Position numbers and translations under genes: made by a program | In this document: piece after piece, positions 24,610 through 32,754 of the stretch | Layout: the number at the start of each line of letters is the position of its first letter | Position numbering within the stretch: position 1 is the first letter of the stretch | The notes under the pieces: generated by a model | What the model saw: only the letters and a program-made list of their open reading frames with translations | Databases searched by the model: none | What the model was told of the DNA's origin: nothing | DNA from: Acetobacteraceae bacterium | Lineage (GTDB): Bacteria; Pseudomonadota; Alphaproteobacteria; Zavarziniales; Zavarziniaceae | Direction of reading: 5' to 3' | Assembly (NCBI GenBank): GCA_947379865.1 | Contig: CANCOY010000027.1 | Location: 1 to 36,928 of the forward strand | DNA length: 36,928 nt

Positions 24610-25517
24610 GCCAACGCCCCCGTCGCCTTCGCCGCTCGCAACTCGCCGTGCCCGGTTCAAGCGAGAAGATGATCGAGAAGGCCGCTGCCAGTGCCGCCGA
24701 TCACGTCTTCATGGACCTGGAGGATGCGGTTGCCCCCATCGCCAAGCCGGCAGCACGGGGCAAGATCGTGCAGGCCCTGAAGACACTCGACTGGGGCCGG
24801 AAGACACGCTGCGTGCGCGTCAACGATCTGGGCACGGAATGGTGCCATGACGACATCATCGAAGTCGTGACGGGTGCTGCCGACCACCTCGATACAATCA
24901 TGCTGCCAAAGGCCCTGCGTGCGTCCGACGTGCTCTTTGTCGACACGCTGCTGGCCCAGTTGGAAAAGAAGCTGAAGCTGAAAAAGCGCATCGGCCTTGA
25001 AGTGCTGATCGAGGAAGTGGAAGGCCTGCAGAACGTCGACGAGATCGCGCGCTCCTGCCCCCGGCTTGAGGCGATCATCTTTGGCATGGGCGATTATTCC
25101 GCCTCCCACGGGGTTGATATCCTCTCGATCGGTGGCACGTCAGACTATCCCGGCGACATCTGGCACTATGCGCGTTTCCGCCTGGTGATGGCGGCCCGCG
25201 CCGCCGGCATCGATGCGGTGGACGGCCCCTTTGGCAATTTCCGCGATGACGAAGGCTTCCGGCGCGAGGCCAAGCGGGCAAAGACGCTGGGCTGCGTTGG
25301 CAAGTGGGCCATCCACCCGTCACAGATCGAACCAGCGCTGGAAATCTTCTCGCCCCGCCAGTCGGACGTGGACATGGCCCGCAAGATGGCGGCGGCTTAT
25401 GCCAAGGCGGAAGCTGATGGCATCGGTTCGGTCAATGTCGACGGCATGATGGTCGATGCCGCCTCGATCCGCATTCTGAACAATGTGATCCAGCGCGCCG
25501 ATCTGATCGGCATGTGA
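24606..25517 (+). CDS. HpcH/HpaI-family CoA-ester lyase (malyl-CoA/citramalyl-CoA lyase-like)
   Basis: Cleaves or forms a C-C bond in a 3-hydroxyacyl-CoA by Mg-dependent Claisen chemistry. The 303-residue TIM-barrel protein has SQLAVPGSSEKMIEKAA, VFMDLEDAVAP (metal and CoA site), KTRCVRVNDLGTEW, GLEVLIEEVEGLQNV, and VDGPFGNFRDDEGF with GCVGKWAIHPSQIEPA. The last two strongly recall Mcl of the ethylmalonyl-CoA and 3-hydroxypropionate pathways. It overlaps the CoA-transferase by ATGA. Possible substrates are beta-methylmalyl-CoA, citramalyl-CoA, or 3-hydroxy-3-methyl/isohexenyl-glutaryl-CoA, because one mycobacterial relative acts on both citramalyl- and HMG-CoA. Confidence 0.88.
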   Translation: MSQRPRRLRRSQLAVPGSSEKMIEKAAASAADHVFMDLEDAVAPIAKPAARGKIVQALKTLDWGRKTRCVRVNDLGTEWCHDDIIEVVTGAADHLDTIMLPKALRASDVLFVDTLLAQLEKKLKLKKRIGLEVLIEEVEGLQNVDEIARSCPRLEAIIFGMGDYSASHGVDILSIGGTSDYPGDIWHYARFRLVMAARAAGIDAVDGPFGNFRDDEGFRREAKRAKTLGCVGKWAIHPSQIEPALEIFSPRQSDVDMARKMAAAYAKAEADGIGSVNVDGMMVDAASIRILNNVIQRADLIGM

Positions 25518-25523
25518 GGCGCC

Positions 25524-26318
25524 ATGTCCGAGGCCGTCAAATCCGCCGTGCGGGTGCTTGAGATCTTCGAGCATTTTGCACAGACGCGGGCGCCGGCCTC
25601 GGTGATGGAGGTGTCGAAGGCGCTCGGCTTTCCACAGTCAAGCACCTCGGCCCTGCTCAAGAGCCTCGTTGCCCTCGGCTATATGGATTACGATGGCAAT
25701 GCACGAAGTTACATTCCCAATCTCCGTCTGGCGCTGCTTTCCACCTGGATTGAAAAAGGCGCCTATCGTGATGAGGCGCTGATACGAAGGCTGGAGCGTA
25801 TACGCGACCTCAGTGGGGAGACGGTGGTCCTGGGCCTGCGCAATGGCGTGCATGCGCAATATGTCGTCATTCTGGAGGCTGAGCGTCCGATCCGGCTGCA
25901 CATGAAGATGGGGGCACTCAGGCCCCTGACGCGCACCGCCATAGGGCGGGCCTTGCTGGTTTCAGAAAGCGACGCCGAGATCGGTCGCATTGTGCGCCGG
26001 ATCAATGCGGAGACACCAGAACATCGCGTCGAGGAACAGGTGTTCCTTGCCCTGATGGCTGAGGTCAGGGCACAGGGCTACGCTGAGACAGCGGGCGACA
26101 TGACGCCGGGCGCGGGCGTTGTGGCCATACCCCTTGTGAATGCGCCCGGCGGCACACCCATGGCGGTGGGCATTGGCGGGCCACTTGAGCGTCTTGATGC
26201 ATCGCGACGGGCTGAGTTGCGGGCAATCCTGACGCGCGTTCTTGAACTCGATAACACGCCAGTGCCACTGCTTTCCGTGGTGGACAAGCGGCAGACAGGG
26301 GAGAGAAACCATGCTTGA
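25524..26318 (+). CDS. IclR-family transcriptional regulator
   Basis: A 264-residue regulator with an N-terminal winged helix-turn-helix (SAVRVLEIFEHFAQ, SVMEVSKALGFPQSSTSALLKSLVALGYM, about residues 6-55). A C-terminal IclR effector domain follows, with LRNGVHAQYVVILEAERPIRL, LTRTAIGRALL and GAGVVAIPLVN. It starts 6 bp after the lyase gene inside the catabolic operon, with a weak ribosome binding site. It overlaps the next small gene by 8 bp. Such placement suggests autoregulation together with the enzymes. The perfect inverted repeat at 22344-22369 is a candidate operator. Effector unknown; an acyl-CoA or dicarboxylate pathway intermediate is plausible. Confidence 0.92.
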   Translation: MSEAVKSAVRVLEIFEHFAQTRAPASVMEVSKALGFPQSSTSALLKSLVALGYMDYDGNARSYIPNLRLALLSTWIEKGAYRDEALIRRLERIRDLSGETVVLGLRNGVHAQYVVILEAERPIRLHMKMGALRPLTRTAIGRALLVSESDAEIGRIVRRINAETPEHRVEEQVFLALMAEVRAQGYAETAGDMTPGAGVVAIPLVNAPGGTPMAVGIGGPLERLDASRRAELRAILTRVLELDNTPVPLLSVVDKRQTGERNHA

Positions 26319-26670
26319 TGGCCTCATGGCCCGCGCCAATGCGGACCCGATGCTGATGCGCCGCGCGCGCTTTCTGGAGCTTGAGTTCGGCCTTGACATG
26401 GGCGACGGGCCGGCCGTGATCCAGGTGAACAAGGGTCATGTGTCGGCGTCGGCAGCGGGGCCGGCCGCCCGGCCCGTGTTTTCCATCGCCGGGCCGAAAG
26501 AGGCGTGGGCAGAGTTTTCCAGGCCACTGCCAAAGCCAGGCTTCCACCACCTCATGGCGATGAACGAGAACCGACACACCCGCTTTGAGGGCGATGTCTA
26601 TCCGCTGCTCGTCAACCTGTTCTTCGTAACCGGCCTGCTCTCGAAGCTGCGCCAGGGGGAGGCCGCCTGA
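26311..26670 (+). CDS. Small SCP2-like protein of unknown function
   Basis: A 119-residue protein that I do not recognise with certainty. The ATG at 26311 has a strong ribosome binding site (caggggagag) and overlaps the regulator stop by 8 bp. The pattern FLELEFGLDMGDGPAVIQVNKG, a segment of small residues (SASAAGPAARP), then FSIAGPKEAWAEF and a hydrophobic C-terminus (PLLVNLFFVTGLLSKL) resemble sterol-carrier-protein-2-like domains that bind lipids or acyl-CoA. No signal peptide or clear membrane helix. Its stop shares one base with the next start (TGATG), so it is coupled to the alpha/beta hydrolase. Confidence 0.75.
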   Translation: MLDGLMARANADPMLMRRARFLELEFGLDMGDGPAVIQVNKGHVSASAAGPAARPVFSIAGPKEAWAEFSRPLPKPGFHHLMAMNENRHTRFEGDVYPLLVNLFFVTGLLSKLRQGEAA

Positions 26671-27551
26671 TGTCTGCCAAAATCGAAGCCGTTATCGGCC
26701 GCTATGTCTCCCTTTCCATCGAAGGGCGCGACCACCGGGTCTATTTCGAGGAAGCGGGCGAGGGCATACCCCTGATCTGCCTGCACACGGCGGGTGCGGA
26801 TGGTCGTCAGTACCGCGCCATTCTGAACGACGCAGAGATCACCAAGCATTTCCGTGTGCTGGCTTTTGATCTGCCCTGGCATGGCAAGTCGTCGCCGCCG
26901 GCCGGCTGGCAGGATGAGGTTTATACGCTGACGACTGACAAATACGTCGCCACGGTCATGGCCTTTGCCGAGGCACTGGAACTGGACCGGCCGGTGGTGA
27001 TGGGCTGCTCCATTGGTGGCAGGGCGGTACTGCATCTGGCATTGCGCCATGCCTCCAGCTTCCGCGCTGCCATCGGCCTGCAGTCAGCCCTCTTTTCGGA
27101 GTCCTCGCTTGGGCCAGAAATGGCGGAGACAGAATATCTGCATCGCCCAGATGTGCATGGGGGCGAGGCGTCTGCTTCAGCGGTTGAGGGGCTGATCGGG
27201 CCGGGTGCGCCTGTGGCCGACCGGTGGGAGACGCTGTGGCATTACATGCAGGGTGGGCCGGGTGTATTCGCCGGTGACCTTTATTATTATTTTGTCGACG
27301 GCGACATGCGCAATGGCGTGATTGCTGGCCTCGACACCGATACCTGCCCCCTCTACCTGCTGACCGGGGAATATGATTTTTCCGCCAGCCCCGAGATGAC
27401 GGCCGAGGTAGCCCGGCAGGTCCCCGGTGCGAAGTTCCAGATCATGTCGGGCCTGGGGCATTTCCCGATGTCCGAGAACCCTGAGCAGTTCAAGACTTAC
27501 CTCAAGCCCGTGCTGGCCGAAATTGGCGGCATGCAGAAGGCCGCATCATGA
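26670..27551 (+). CDS. Alpha/beta-hydrolase
   Basis: A 293-residue alpha/beta-hydrolase with a complete triad: Ser114 in the elbow MGCSIGGRA, Asp236 in LLTGEYDFS and His264 in SGLGHFPMSENP. The oxyanion region is CLHTAGADGRQYR. It probably cleaves an ester, lactone or C-C bond of a pathway intermediate. The nucleophile elbow G-C-S-I-G rather than G-H-S-x-G sets it apart from common lipases. It overlaps both neighbours (TGATG upstream, ATGA downstream with an acyl-CoA dehydrogenase), so coupling is tight. Exact substrate cannot be given. Confidence 0.88.
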   Translation: MSAKIEAVIGRYVSLSIEGRDHRVYFEEAGEGIPLICLHTAGADGRQYRAILNDAEITKHFRVLAFDLPWHGKSSPPAGWQDEVYTLTTDKYVATVMAFAEALELDRPVVMGCSIGGRAVLHLALRHASSFRAAIGLQSALFSESSLGPEMAETEYLHRPDVHGGEASASAVEGLIGPGAPVADRWETLWHYMQGGPGVFAGDLYYYFVDGDMRNGVIAGLDTDTCPLYLLTGEYDFSASPEMTAEVARQVPGAKFQIMSGLGHFPMSENPEQFKTYLKPVLAEIGGMQKAAS

Positions 27552-28747
27552 GCACAGCTGCCAGCACGCCGTCGGCGCCTTCCGGCTACATGACCGATGA
27601 GCGGCGCATGATCCAGGAGACGGCACGCACCTTTGCCATGAAGGAAGTGTTGCCGGTGGCCAACGCCCTTGACCCCATCCAGGGCGATATACCAGACGAT
27701 CTGCGCCGCAAACTGGGCGAGATGGGCTATTTCGGAATCCTGATCCCGGAGGAGCACGGCGGCCTTGGCCTTGGCATGTTCGAATACTGTCTGGTGGCAG
27801 AGGAACTCGCACGTGGCTGGATGAGCGTTGCCAGCCTGATTGCCAGAGGCAACGGCTTTTACCGCTCGGTTCCTGGTGCCGGTGATGAGCGGGTGGAGCG
27901 CATCCAGGCCATGGCACGGGGTGAGTATCTTGGTGCCTTTGCCATGTCTGAGCCAAATGCAGGGTCTGACGTGGCCTCTCTCCAGTGCCGCGCCCGGCGT
28001 GATGGGGATGACTGGGTCATTACCGGTAACAAGTACTGGTGCACCTTTGCCGATGGCGCTGATTTCATCCAGGTGATCTGCCGCACGGATTCCGGAGAGG
28101 ACCCCGCCAAACGTCATCAGGGCCTGACAGCCATCTGTGTCGAGAAGCCCAAGGGGGAACTGCCCAACAACACCAAGGGCAGCCCCATCCCCAAGATCGG
28201 CTACTTTGGCTGGAAGACCTGGGAATTGGCCTTTGACGGCTGCCGCGCCCCGGCCCGTGATACGGCGGGTACTGAAGGCAAGGCATTCTATGCCGTGGCC
28301 GCGATGCTGGAAGGCGCGCGTGCCCATACGGCGGCGCGCTCCATCGGTCTGGCGCGCGGTGCGCTGGAAGATGCCATCGCCTATGCCCAGACGCGTGTCC
28401 AGTTCGGCAGGCCCATTGGTGAATTCCAGGCCATCCGCTTCAAGATTGCCACCATGGCAACCGAGATCGAGGCGGCGCGGCAGTTGATGTACCATGTCTG
28501 CACAGAAATCGACTCCGGCCGCCGCTGCGACCGGGAGGCATCGATGGTGAAATACTTTGCCGCCGAGATGGCAGAGCGTGTCACCAGCGAGGCGTTGCAG
28601 ATTCTGGGCGGTGCCGGTTACACCAAGCTGCATGCGGTTGAGCGTCACTGGCGTGATGCCCGGCTGACCAAGATCTTTGAAGGTTCCTCAGAGATTCAGC
28701 AGCGCATCATCGCGGACAGCATATTGGGCAAGCCCGCCAAGGGCTGA
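27548..28747 (+). CDS. Acyl-CoA dehydrogenase, methylsuccinyl-CoA-dehydrogenase-like
   Basis: A 399-residue flavoprotein with the catalytic glutamate in KIFEGSSEIQQRI, and AFAMSEPNAGSDVASL, GDDWVITGNKYW and ARSIGLARGALEDA. Several stretches, including IGYFGWKTWELAFDG, the RQLMY segment and RRCDREASMVKYF, resemble what I recall of (2S)-methylsuccinyl-CoA dehydrogenase of the ethylmalonyl-CoA pathway. The N-terminal extension of about 150 residues of that enzyme is missing. Oxidation of methylsuccinyl-CoA to mesaconyl-CoA would feed the MaoC/lyase block upstream. It is coupled to the hydrolase by ATGA. A generic branched acyl-CoA dehydrogenase is the alternative. Confidence 0.88.
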   Translation: MSTAASTPSAPSGYMTDERRMIQETARTFAMKEVLPVANALDPIQGDIPDDLRRKLGEMGYFGILIPEEHGGLGLGMFEYCLVAEELARGWMSVASLIARGNGFYRSVPGAGDERVERIQAMARGEYLGAFAMSEPNAGSDVASLQCRARRDGDDWVITGNKYWCTFADGADFIQVICRTDSGEDPAKRHQGLTAICVEKPKGELPNNTKGSPIPKIGYFGWKTWELAFDGCRAPARDTAGTEGKAFYAVAAMLEGARAHTAARSIGLARGALEDAIAYAQTRVQFGRPIGEFQAIRFKIATMATEIEAARQLMYHVCTEIDSGRRCDREASMVKYFAAEMAERVTSEALQILGGAGYTKLHAVERHWRDARLTKIFEGSSEIQQRIIADSILGKPAKG

Positions 28748-28795
28748 ACGGCTGAAATGGCCGGGGCGCCCGCCTGGGCGCCCATCGGGGGAAGC

Positions 28796-30391
28796 ATGTA
28801 CGATTATATCGTGATCGGGGCAGGGTCGGCTGGCTGCGTTCTGGCAAACCGCCTGAGCGAGGATCCTTCGGTTCGTGTCCTGCTGCTGGAGGCAGGGCCA
28901 AAGCCAACCAACCCCTGGGTCCGCATTCCAGCCGGCATGTCGCGGCTGTTTCTGCCCAATCCCCTCAACTGGAGCTATTTCACCGAGCCCGAGGCTGAGT
29001 TGGAGGGCCGCAAGGTCTATTGGCCGCGCGGCAAGACCCTGGGCGGCTCGTCTGCCATCAATGGCCTTGCCTATGTCCGTGGCCACGCGATGGATTACGA
29101 TGGCTGGCGCCAGCTGGGCCTTGCCGGCTGGGGCTGGGACGATGTGCTGCCCTATTTCAAGAAATCCGAAAACCGCGAAACGGGTGAGACCAGCCATCAT
29201 GGCGTGGGCGGAAATCTTTCTGTCAGCGACCCACCGGTGCGCCACCCGGCGGCGAGGGACTTCATCGAGTCTGGCGTCGCCAGTGGTATCGCCCGCAATG
29301 GCGATCTGAATGGTCCCGAGCAGGCGGGCATCGGCTTTCTTCAGTTCACCATGGACAAGGGGCGGCGGCACTCCACCAACGATGCCTTCCTTGGCCCGGC
29401 ACGGGGGCGCCCTAATCTGGATATCCAGACCGAGGCCCATACCCAGCGCATCCGCATCAAGGATGGCCGGGCGACGGGCGTGGTCTATCGCCAGGGCGGT
29501 GTGGAGCGCGAGGCGGATGCGGCCCGAGAGGTCATCCTGTCGGCAGGCGCGCTTAATTCGCCCCAGATCCTCATGCTCTCGGGCCTGGGGCCAGCGGCAC
29601 ATCTGATGGAACACGGGATCCCCGTGGTTGCGGATCTTTCGGGCGTGGGGGAGAATCTGCAGGATCACCTTTATGTTCATTACGTGGCCAGAGTTACGCC
29701 GGAGTCATCGGTCAACGCGCGCCTGCGGGGTGTGCGGGCCTATCTTGAGGGGGCGCAGTATCTGCTTACCCGGGGCGGCTTGCTGACGCTTGCAGCCTCA
29801 CAGGCTTGCGCCTTTGTGGAGGGACTGCCCGGGGCCGGGCATCCGGACCTGCAGATCAATTTCCGCCCTCTGAGCTTTGACTTTCTGCCCACGGGCGAAC
29901 TTGCCATTGGCAAGACACCCTGTGTTACCGCGTCGGTCTGCTATCTGCGGCCGCAGTCGCGGGGGCGGATCCGCCTGGGCGGCGCTGATCCGGCGCTTGC
30001 CCCCGTCATTCATGCCAATTACCTGACCGCCGAGGCAGACCGCCAGGCCATGGTGGCTGGCGTCAACTGGATCCGCCGCATCTTTGGGACGGCGCCGCTC
30101 AAGGATCGCGTGCTGGCCGAGGAACTGCCGGGACCTGAGGTCCGTACCGACGCCGACATTCTGGCCTTTGTACGCCGCATGTCACAGTCCATGTATCACC
30201 CCGTCGGCACCGCCCGCATGGGCAATGATGCCGGTGCGGTGGTTGACGAGCGCCTGCGGGTACGGGGCATTGCTGGCCTGCGGGTGGTCGATGCCTCGAT
30301 CATGCCCCTGATCCCGTCGGGCAACACCAATGCGCCAACCATCATGGTGGCTGAAAAGGGTGCGGCGATGATCCGGGCGGACGCCCGCTGA
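28796..30391 (+). CDS. GMC-family FAD alcohol dehydrogenase (AlkJ/choline-dehydrogenase-like)
   Basis: Oxidises primary or other alcohols and passes electrons to FAD and then probably the quinone pool. From the ATG at 28796 (ribosome binding site gggggaag) it has 531 residues. It shows YIVIGAGSAGCVLANRL (FAD Rossmann loop), GMC signature 1 at WPRGKTLGGSSAINGLAY, signature 2 at AGALNSPQILMLSGLG, SMYHPVGTARMG with the active-site histidine, and PSGNTNAPTIMVAEK. The N-terminus resembles AlkJ, the membrane-associated alkanol dehydrogenase, more than choline dehydrogenase. It could oxidise a terpenoid alcohol such as citronellol, linking it with the atu operon. This is inference. Confidence 0.92.
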   Translation: MYDYIVIGAGSAGCVLANRLSEDPSVRVLLLEAGPKPTNPWVRIPAGMSRLFLPNPLNWSYFTEPEAELEGRKVYWPRGKTLGGSSAINGLAYVRGHAMDYDGWRQLGLAGWGWDDVLPYFKKSENRETGETSHHGVGGNLSVSDPPVRHPAARDFIESGVASGIARNGDLNGPEQAGIGFLQFTMDKGRRHSTNDAFLGPARGRPNLDIQTEAHTQRIRIKDGRATGVVYRQGGVEREADAAREVILSAGALNSPQILMLSGLGPAAHLMEHGIPVVADLSGVGENLQDHLYVHYVARVTPESSVNARLRGVRAYLEGAQYLLTRGGLLTLAASQACAFVEGLPGAGHPDLQINFRPLSFDFLPTGELAIGKTPCVTASVCYLRPQSRGRIRLGGADPALAPVIHANYLTAEADRQAMVAGVNWIRRIFGTAPLKDRVLAEELPGPEVRTDADILAFVRRMSQSMYHPVGTARMGNDAGAVVDERLRVRGIAGLRVVDASIMPLIPSGNTNAPTIMVAEKGAAMIRADAR

Positions 30392-30415
30392 GCCTGCAGT
30401 AACAGGGTGCCAATA

Positions 30416-30429
30416 GCCGGAAAACCGGC
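30416..30429 (+). other. Small hairpin before the MBL copy 2 ribosome binding site
   Basis: GCCGG (30416-30420) pairs with CCGGC (30425-30429) around an AAAA loop, directly before the gggaggaaat ribosome binding site of the gene at 30442. It might insulate or modulate translation between the GMC and MBL genes. Confidence 0.35.
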
Positions 30430-30441
30430 AGGGAGGAAATC

Positions 30442-31335
30442 ATGAGCGATACTGAATTCCGCGTCTGGACCATTGGAGATGTCCGCGTCACCCGGGTGCA
30501 GGAGATGATGCTGCCCATCGATCCGGGCTTCCTGCTTGTCGATGTCACCCGCGAACGTGCCCTTGGCCATGACTGGCTGCGGCCACATTTCGTGGCCGAG
30601 GATGGCAGCCTGAACCTTTCTATCCACGCCTTCGTGCTGGAGGCGGGGGGCAAGCGGATCCTGGTTGATACCTGCGTCGGCAATGCCAAGGAACGTCCGG
30701 ATACGCCCTTCCATCACCTCGATACGGGCTTCATCCGCGATCTTGAGGCGGCGGGCTTTGCACCGGAGTCGATTGATCTGGTGCTGTGCACCCATATGCA
30801 TGTTGATCATGTGGGCTGGAATACCCGGCTGGTTGATGGCAAATGGGTGCCGACCTTCCCCAATGCCCGTTATCTCTTTGCCCGCAAGGAATGGGAGCAC
30901 TGGTCGGCCGAGGCCGCCGGGGAAGCCGATGGGGGAGGGGATCTGCACGCAGGTGCCGTGCTGGGTGATTCCGTGCGGCCGATCTTTGAGGCAGGCCTTG
31001 CCGATCTGGTGGAGACAACCCACCAGGTGTGCACCGAGGTCAGCCTCGAGCCCACCCATGGCCACACACCGGGCCACGTCAGCGTACGGATCAAATCTGG
31101 CGGGGCCGAGGCTGTGATCACGGGCGACATGATCCACCACCCCATCCAGTGCGCCGAACCCCAGATCTGCACCCATTTCTGCACCAGTGCCGAGGACGCA
31201 GAAGCCACCCGGCGGCGCTTTTTCAAGGCCCAGGAAGGTGACCGGATCCTGGTTCTGGGCACCCACTTCGCGGGTCCCAGTGGCGGGCACATCCACCGCG
31301 ATGGTGAGGGCTGGCGCTTCGTTCCTGTTTCCTGA
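30442..31335 (+). CDS. MBL-fold metallohydrolase (copy 2)
   Basis: A 297-residue paralogue of the enzyme at 18558-19433. Metal ligands lie in CTHMHVDHVGW (His118, His120, Asp122, His123), with EPTHGHTPGHVSVRI, ITGDMIHHP and LGTHFAGPSGGHI. The central segment from the metal motif through NTRLVDGKWVPTF is unchanged from copy 1. The N-terminal third and an insert (AAGEADGGGDLHAGAV) differ. It has a strong ribosome binding site and sits between the GMC dehydrogenase and the MmgE/PrpD gene. Probably a lactone, ester or thioester hydrolase working on pathway intermediates; specificity cannot be read from the sequence. Confidence 0.9.
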   Translation: MSDTEFRVWTIGDVRVTRVQEMMLPIDPGFLLVDVTRERALGHDWLRPHFVAEDGSLNLSIHAFVLEAGGKRILVDTCVGNAKERPDTPFHHLDTGFIRDLEAAGFAPESIDLVLCTHMHVDHVGWNTRLVDGKWVPTFPNARYLFARKEWEHWSAEAAGEADGGGDLHAGAVLGDSVRPIFEAGLADLVETTHQVCTEVSLEPTHGHTPGHVSVRIKSGGAEAVITGDMIHHPIQCAEPQICTHFCTSAEDAEATRRRFFKAQEGDRILVLGTHFAGPSGGHIHRDGEGWRFVPVS

Positions 31336-31351
31336 TCGGGGAGATCTCGTC

Positions 31352-32719
31352 ATGGCTGAACCCCTTGCCCTGCGTCTGGCCGATTATGCGCTGGCCCTCG
31401 ATCTGCAGACCCTGCCCGAGGATGTGCTGGTGCGGGCGCGCCATTGCCTGCTCGACTGGCTGGGCGTAACCCTTGCCGGTGCGGGTGAGCCGGTGTCGCG
31501 CATCGTCCGCGAAGAGGCTGCTGCCGAGGGCGGGCGAGGGGAGGCCTTGATCTTTGGCACAGGCCTGCGCCTGCCTGTAGCCCAGGCAGCCCTCGTGAAT
31601 GGCACCGCCAGCCACGCCCTTGATTACGATGATGTGATCGAGGCCATGTGGGGCCACCCGACCGTGGGCGTGGCGCCGGTTGTCCTGGCGCTGGGTGAGT
31701 TGCTTGATGCCGATGCCGGGGCTGTGCTTGCGGCCTTTGTGGCCGGGGTTGAGGTGTCGAGCCGGCTTGGCGTGATGATGGGTGCCACCCATTACGGTCA
31801 GGGTTGGCATGCCACGGGAACCCTTGGGGCCTTTGGTGCCGCCGCCGCCGCATCGCGCCTGCTTGGTCTGGATGCTGAACAGGCGGCCCATGCTTTGGGC
31901 ATTGCCGCCACCCAGGCGAGTGGCCTGAAGGCGATGTTTGGCACCATGGGCAAGCCCCTGCATGCCGGGCACGCGGCATCAGTGGGGCTGAGGGCGGCCT
32001 CGCTGGCACGCCGTGGCTTTATCGCGCGCACCGACGCCATCGAATGCCCGCAGGGTTTTGTCGAGGCCCATGGCGGCGGGCTTGTGGTACGGGAAGACCT
32101 TGGCGCGGCAACCCGGGCATTCCACTTGCGGGATGTGCTCTTCAAGTACCATGCCTCCTGCTATGGCACCCATGGGGCCATCGAGGCGGCGCATGCCCTG
32201 CGTGCACAACAACCAGATATTTCAGCCCACAGCCTTGCGCGCATCGAGGTGCGGGTGCCGGAGGGGGCGCTGCGCATGTGTGTCATCCCGCGCCCGGCAA
32301 CCGGGCTTGAGGGCAAGTTCAGCCTTGCCTACACGGTTGGTGGAGCGCTTGCCGGGCTTGATACCGCCGCGCTCGAAAGTTTTTCGGATGGCCGCGTCGG
32401 GGACGCTGCCATAGCCGCTTTCCGCGACAAGGTTGAGGTGGCGGGGGATGCCAGCCTTGGCGGTTTTGAGGCAGAGGTGGAACTGGTCGGCACCGATGGC
32501 ACGCGGACGCGGTGGGCGGCGGACGCTGGCAAGCCGGAGACGGACCTTGCCCGCGAACGCGCGCGCCTCGGCGCCAAGTTCATCGCCCTGGCGCGCCCAA
32601 CCCTTGGGGCAGCGGCAGACAGCCTGCCGGCTCTTATGGGGGGCTTTGGGCGCGGCACTTCGCTCTCAGATCTGCTTGGGGTGCTGAGCATGCGGGGCGA
32701 TGCATCAAGGGCGGACTGA
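31352..32719 (+). CDS. MmgE/PrpD-family protein
   Basis: The family includes 2-methylcitrate dehydratase (PrpD), cis-aconitate decarboxylase and related enzymes without metal cofactor. From the ATG at 31352 it has 455 residues. Recognisable parts are LLDWLGVTLAGAGEPVSRI, ALVNGTASHALDYDDV, HPTVGVAPVVLALGE, GTLGAFGAAAAASRLLGLD, GTMGKPLHAGHAAS and KYHASCYGTHGAIEAA. PrpD itself is unlikely because no PrpB/PrpC is nearby. MmgE/PrpD genes also occur next to itaconate and citramalyl-CoA genes in Pseudomonas, in keeping with the C5-dicarboxylate idea for this operon. It is the last gene before a terminator and the OmpA array. Confidence 0.9.
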   Translation: MAEPLALRLADYALALDLQTLPEDVLVRARHCLLDWLGVTLAGAGEPVSRIVREEAAAEGGRGEALIFGTGLRLPVAQAALVNGTASHALDYDDVIEAMWGHPTVGVAPVVLALGELLDADAGAVLAAFVAGVEVSSRLGVMMGATHYGQGWHATGTLGAFGAAAAASRLLGLDAEQAAHALGIAATQASGLKAMFGTMGKPLHAGHAASVGLRAASLARRGFIARTDAIECPQGFVEAHGGGLVVREDLGAATRAFHLRDVLFKYHASCYGTHGAIEAAHALRAQQPDISAHSLARIEVRVPEGALRMCVIPRPATGLEGKFSLAYTVGGALAGLDTAALESFSDGRVGDAAIAAFRDKVEVAGDASLGGFEAEVELVGTDGTRTRWAADAGKPETDLARERARLGAKFIALARPTLGAAADSLPALMGGFGRGTSLSDLLGVLSMRGDASRAD

Positions 32720-32754
32720 TGCCGCTTCGGGCCGGGCAGGCATTGGGATCAATC

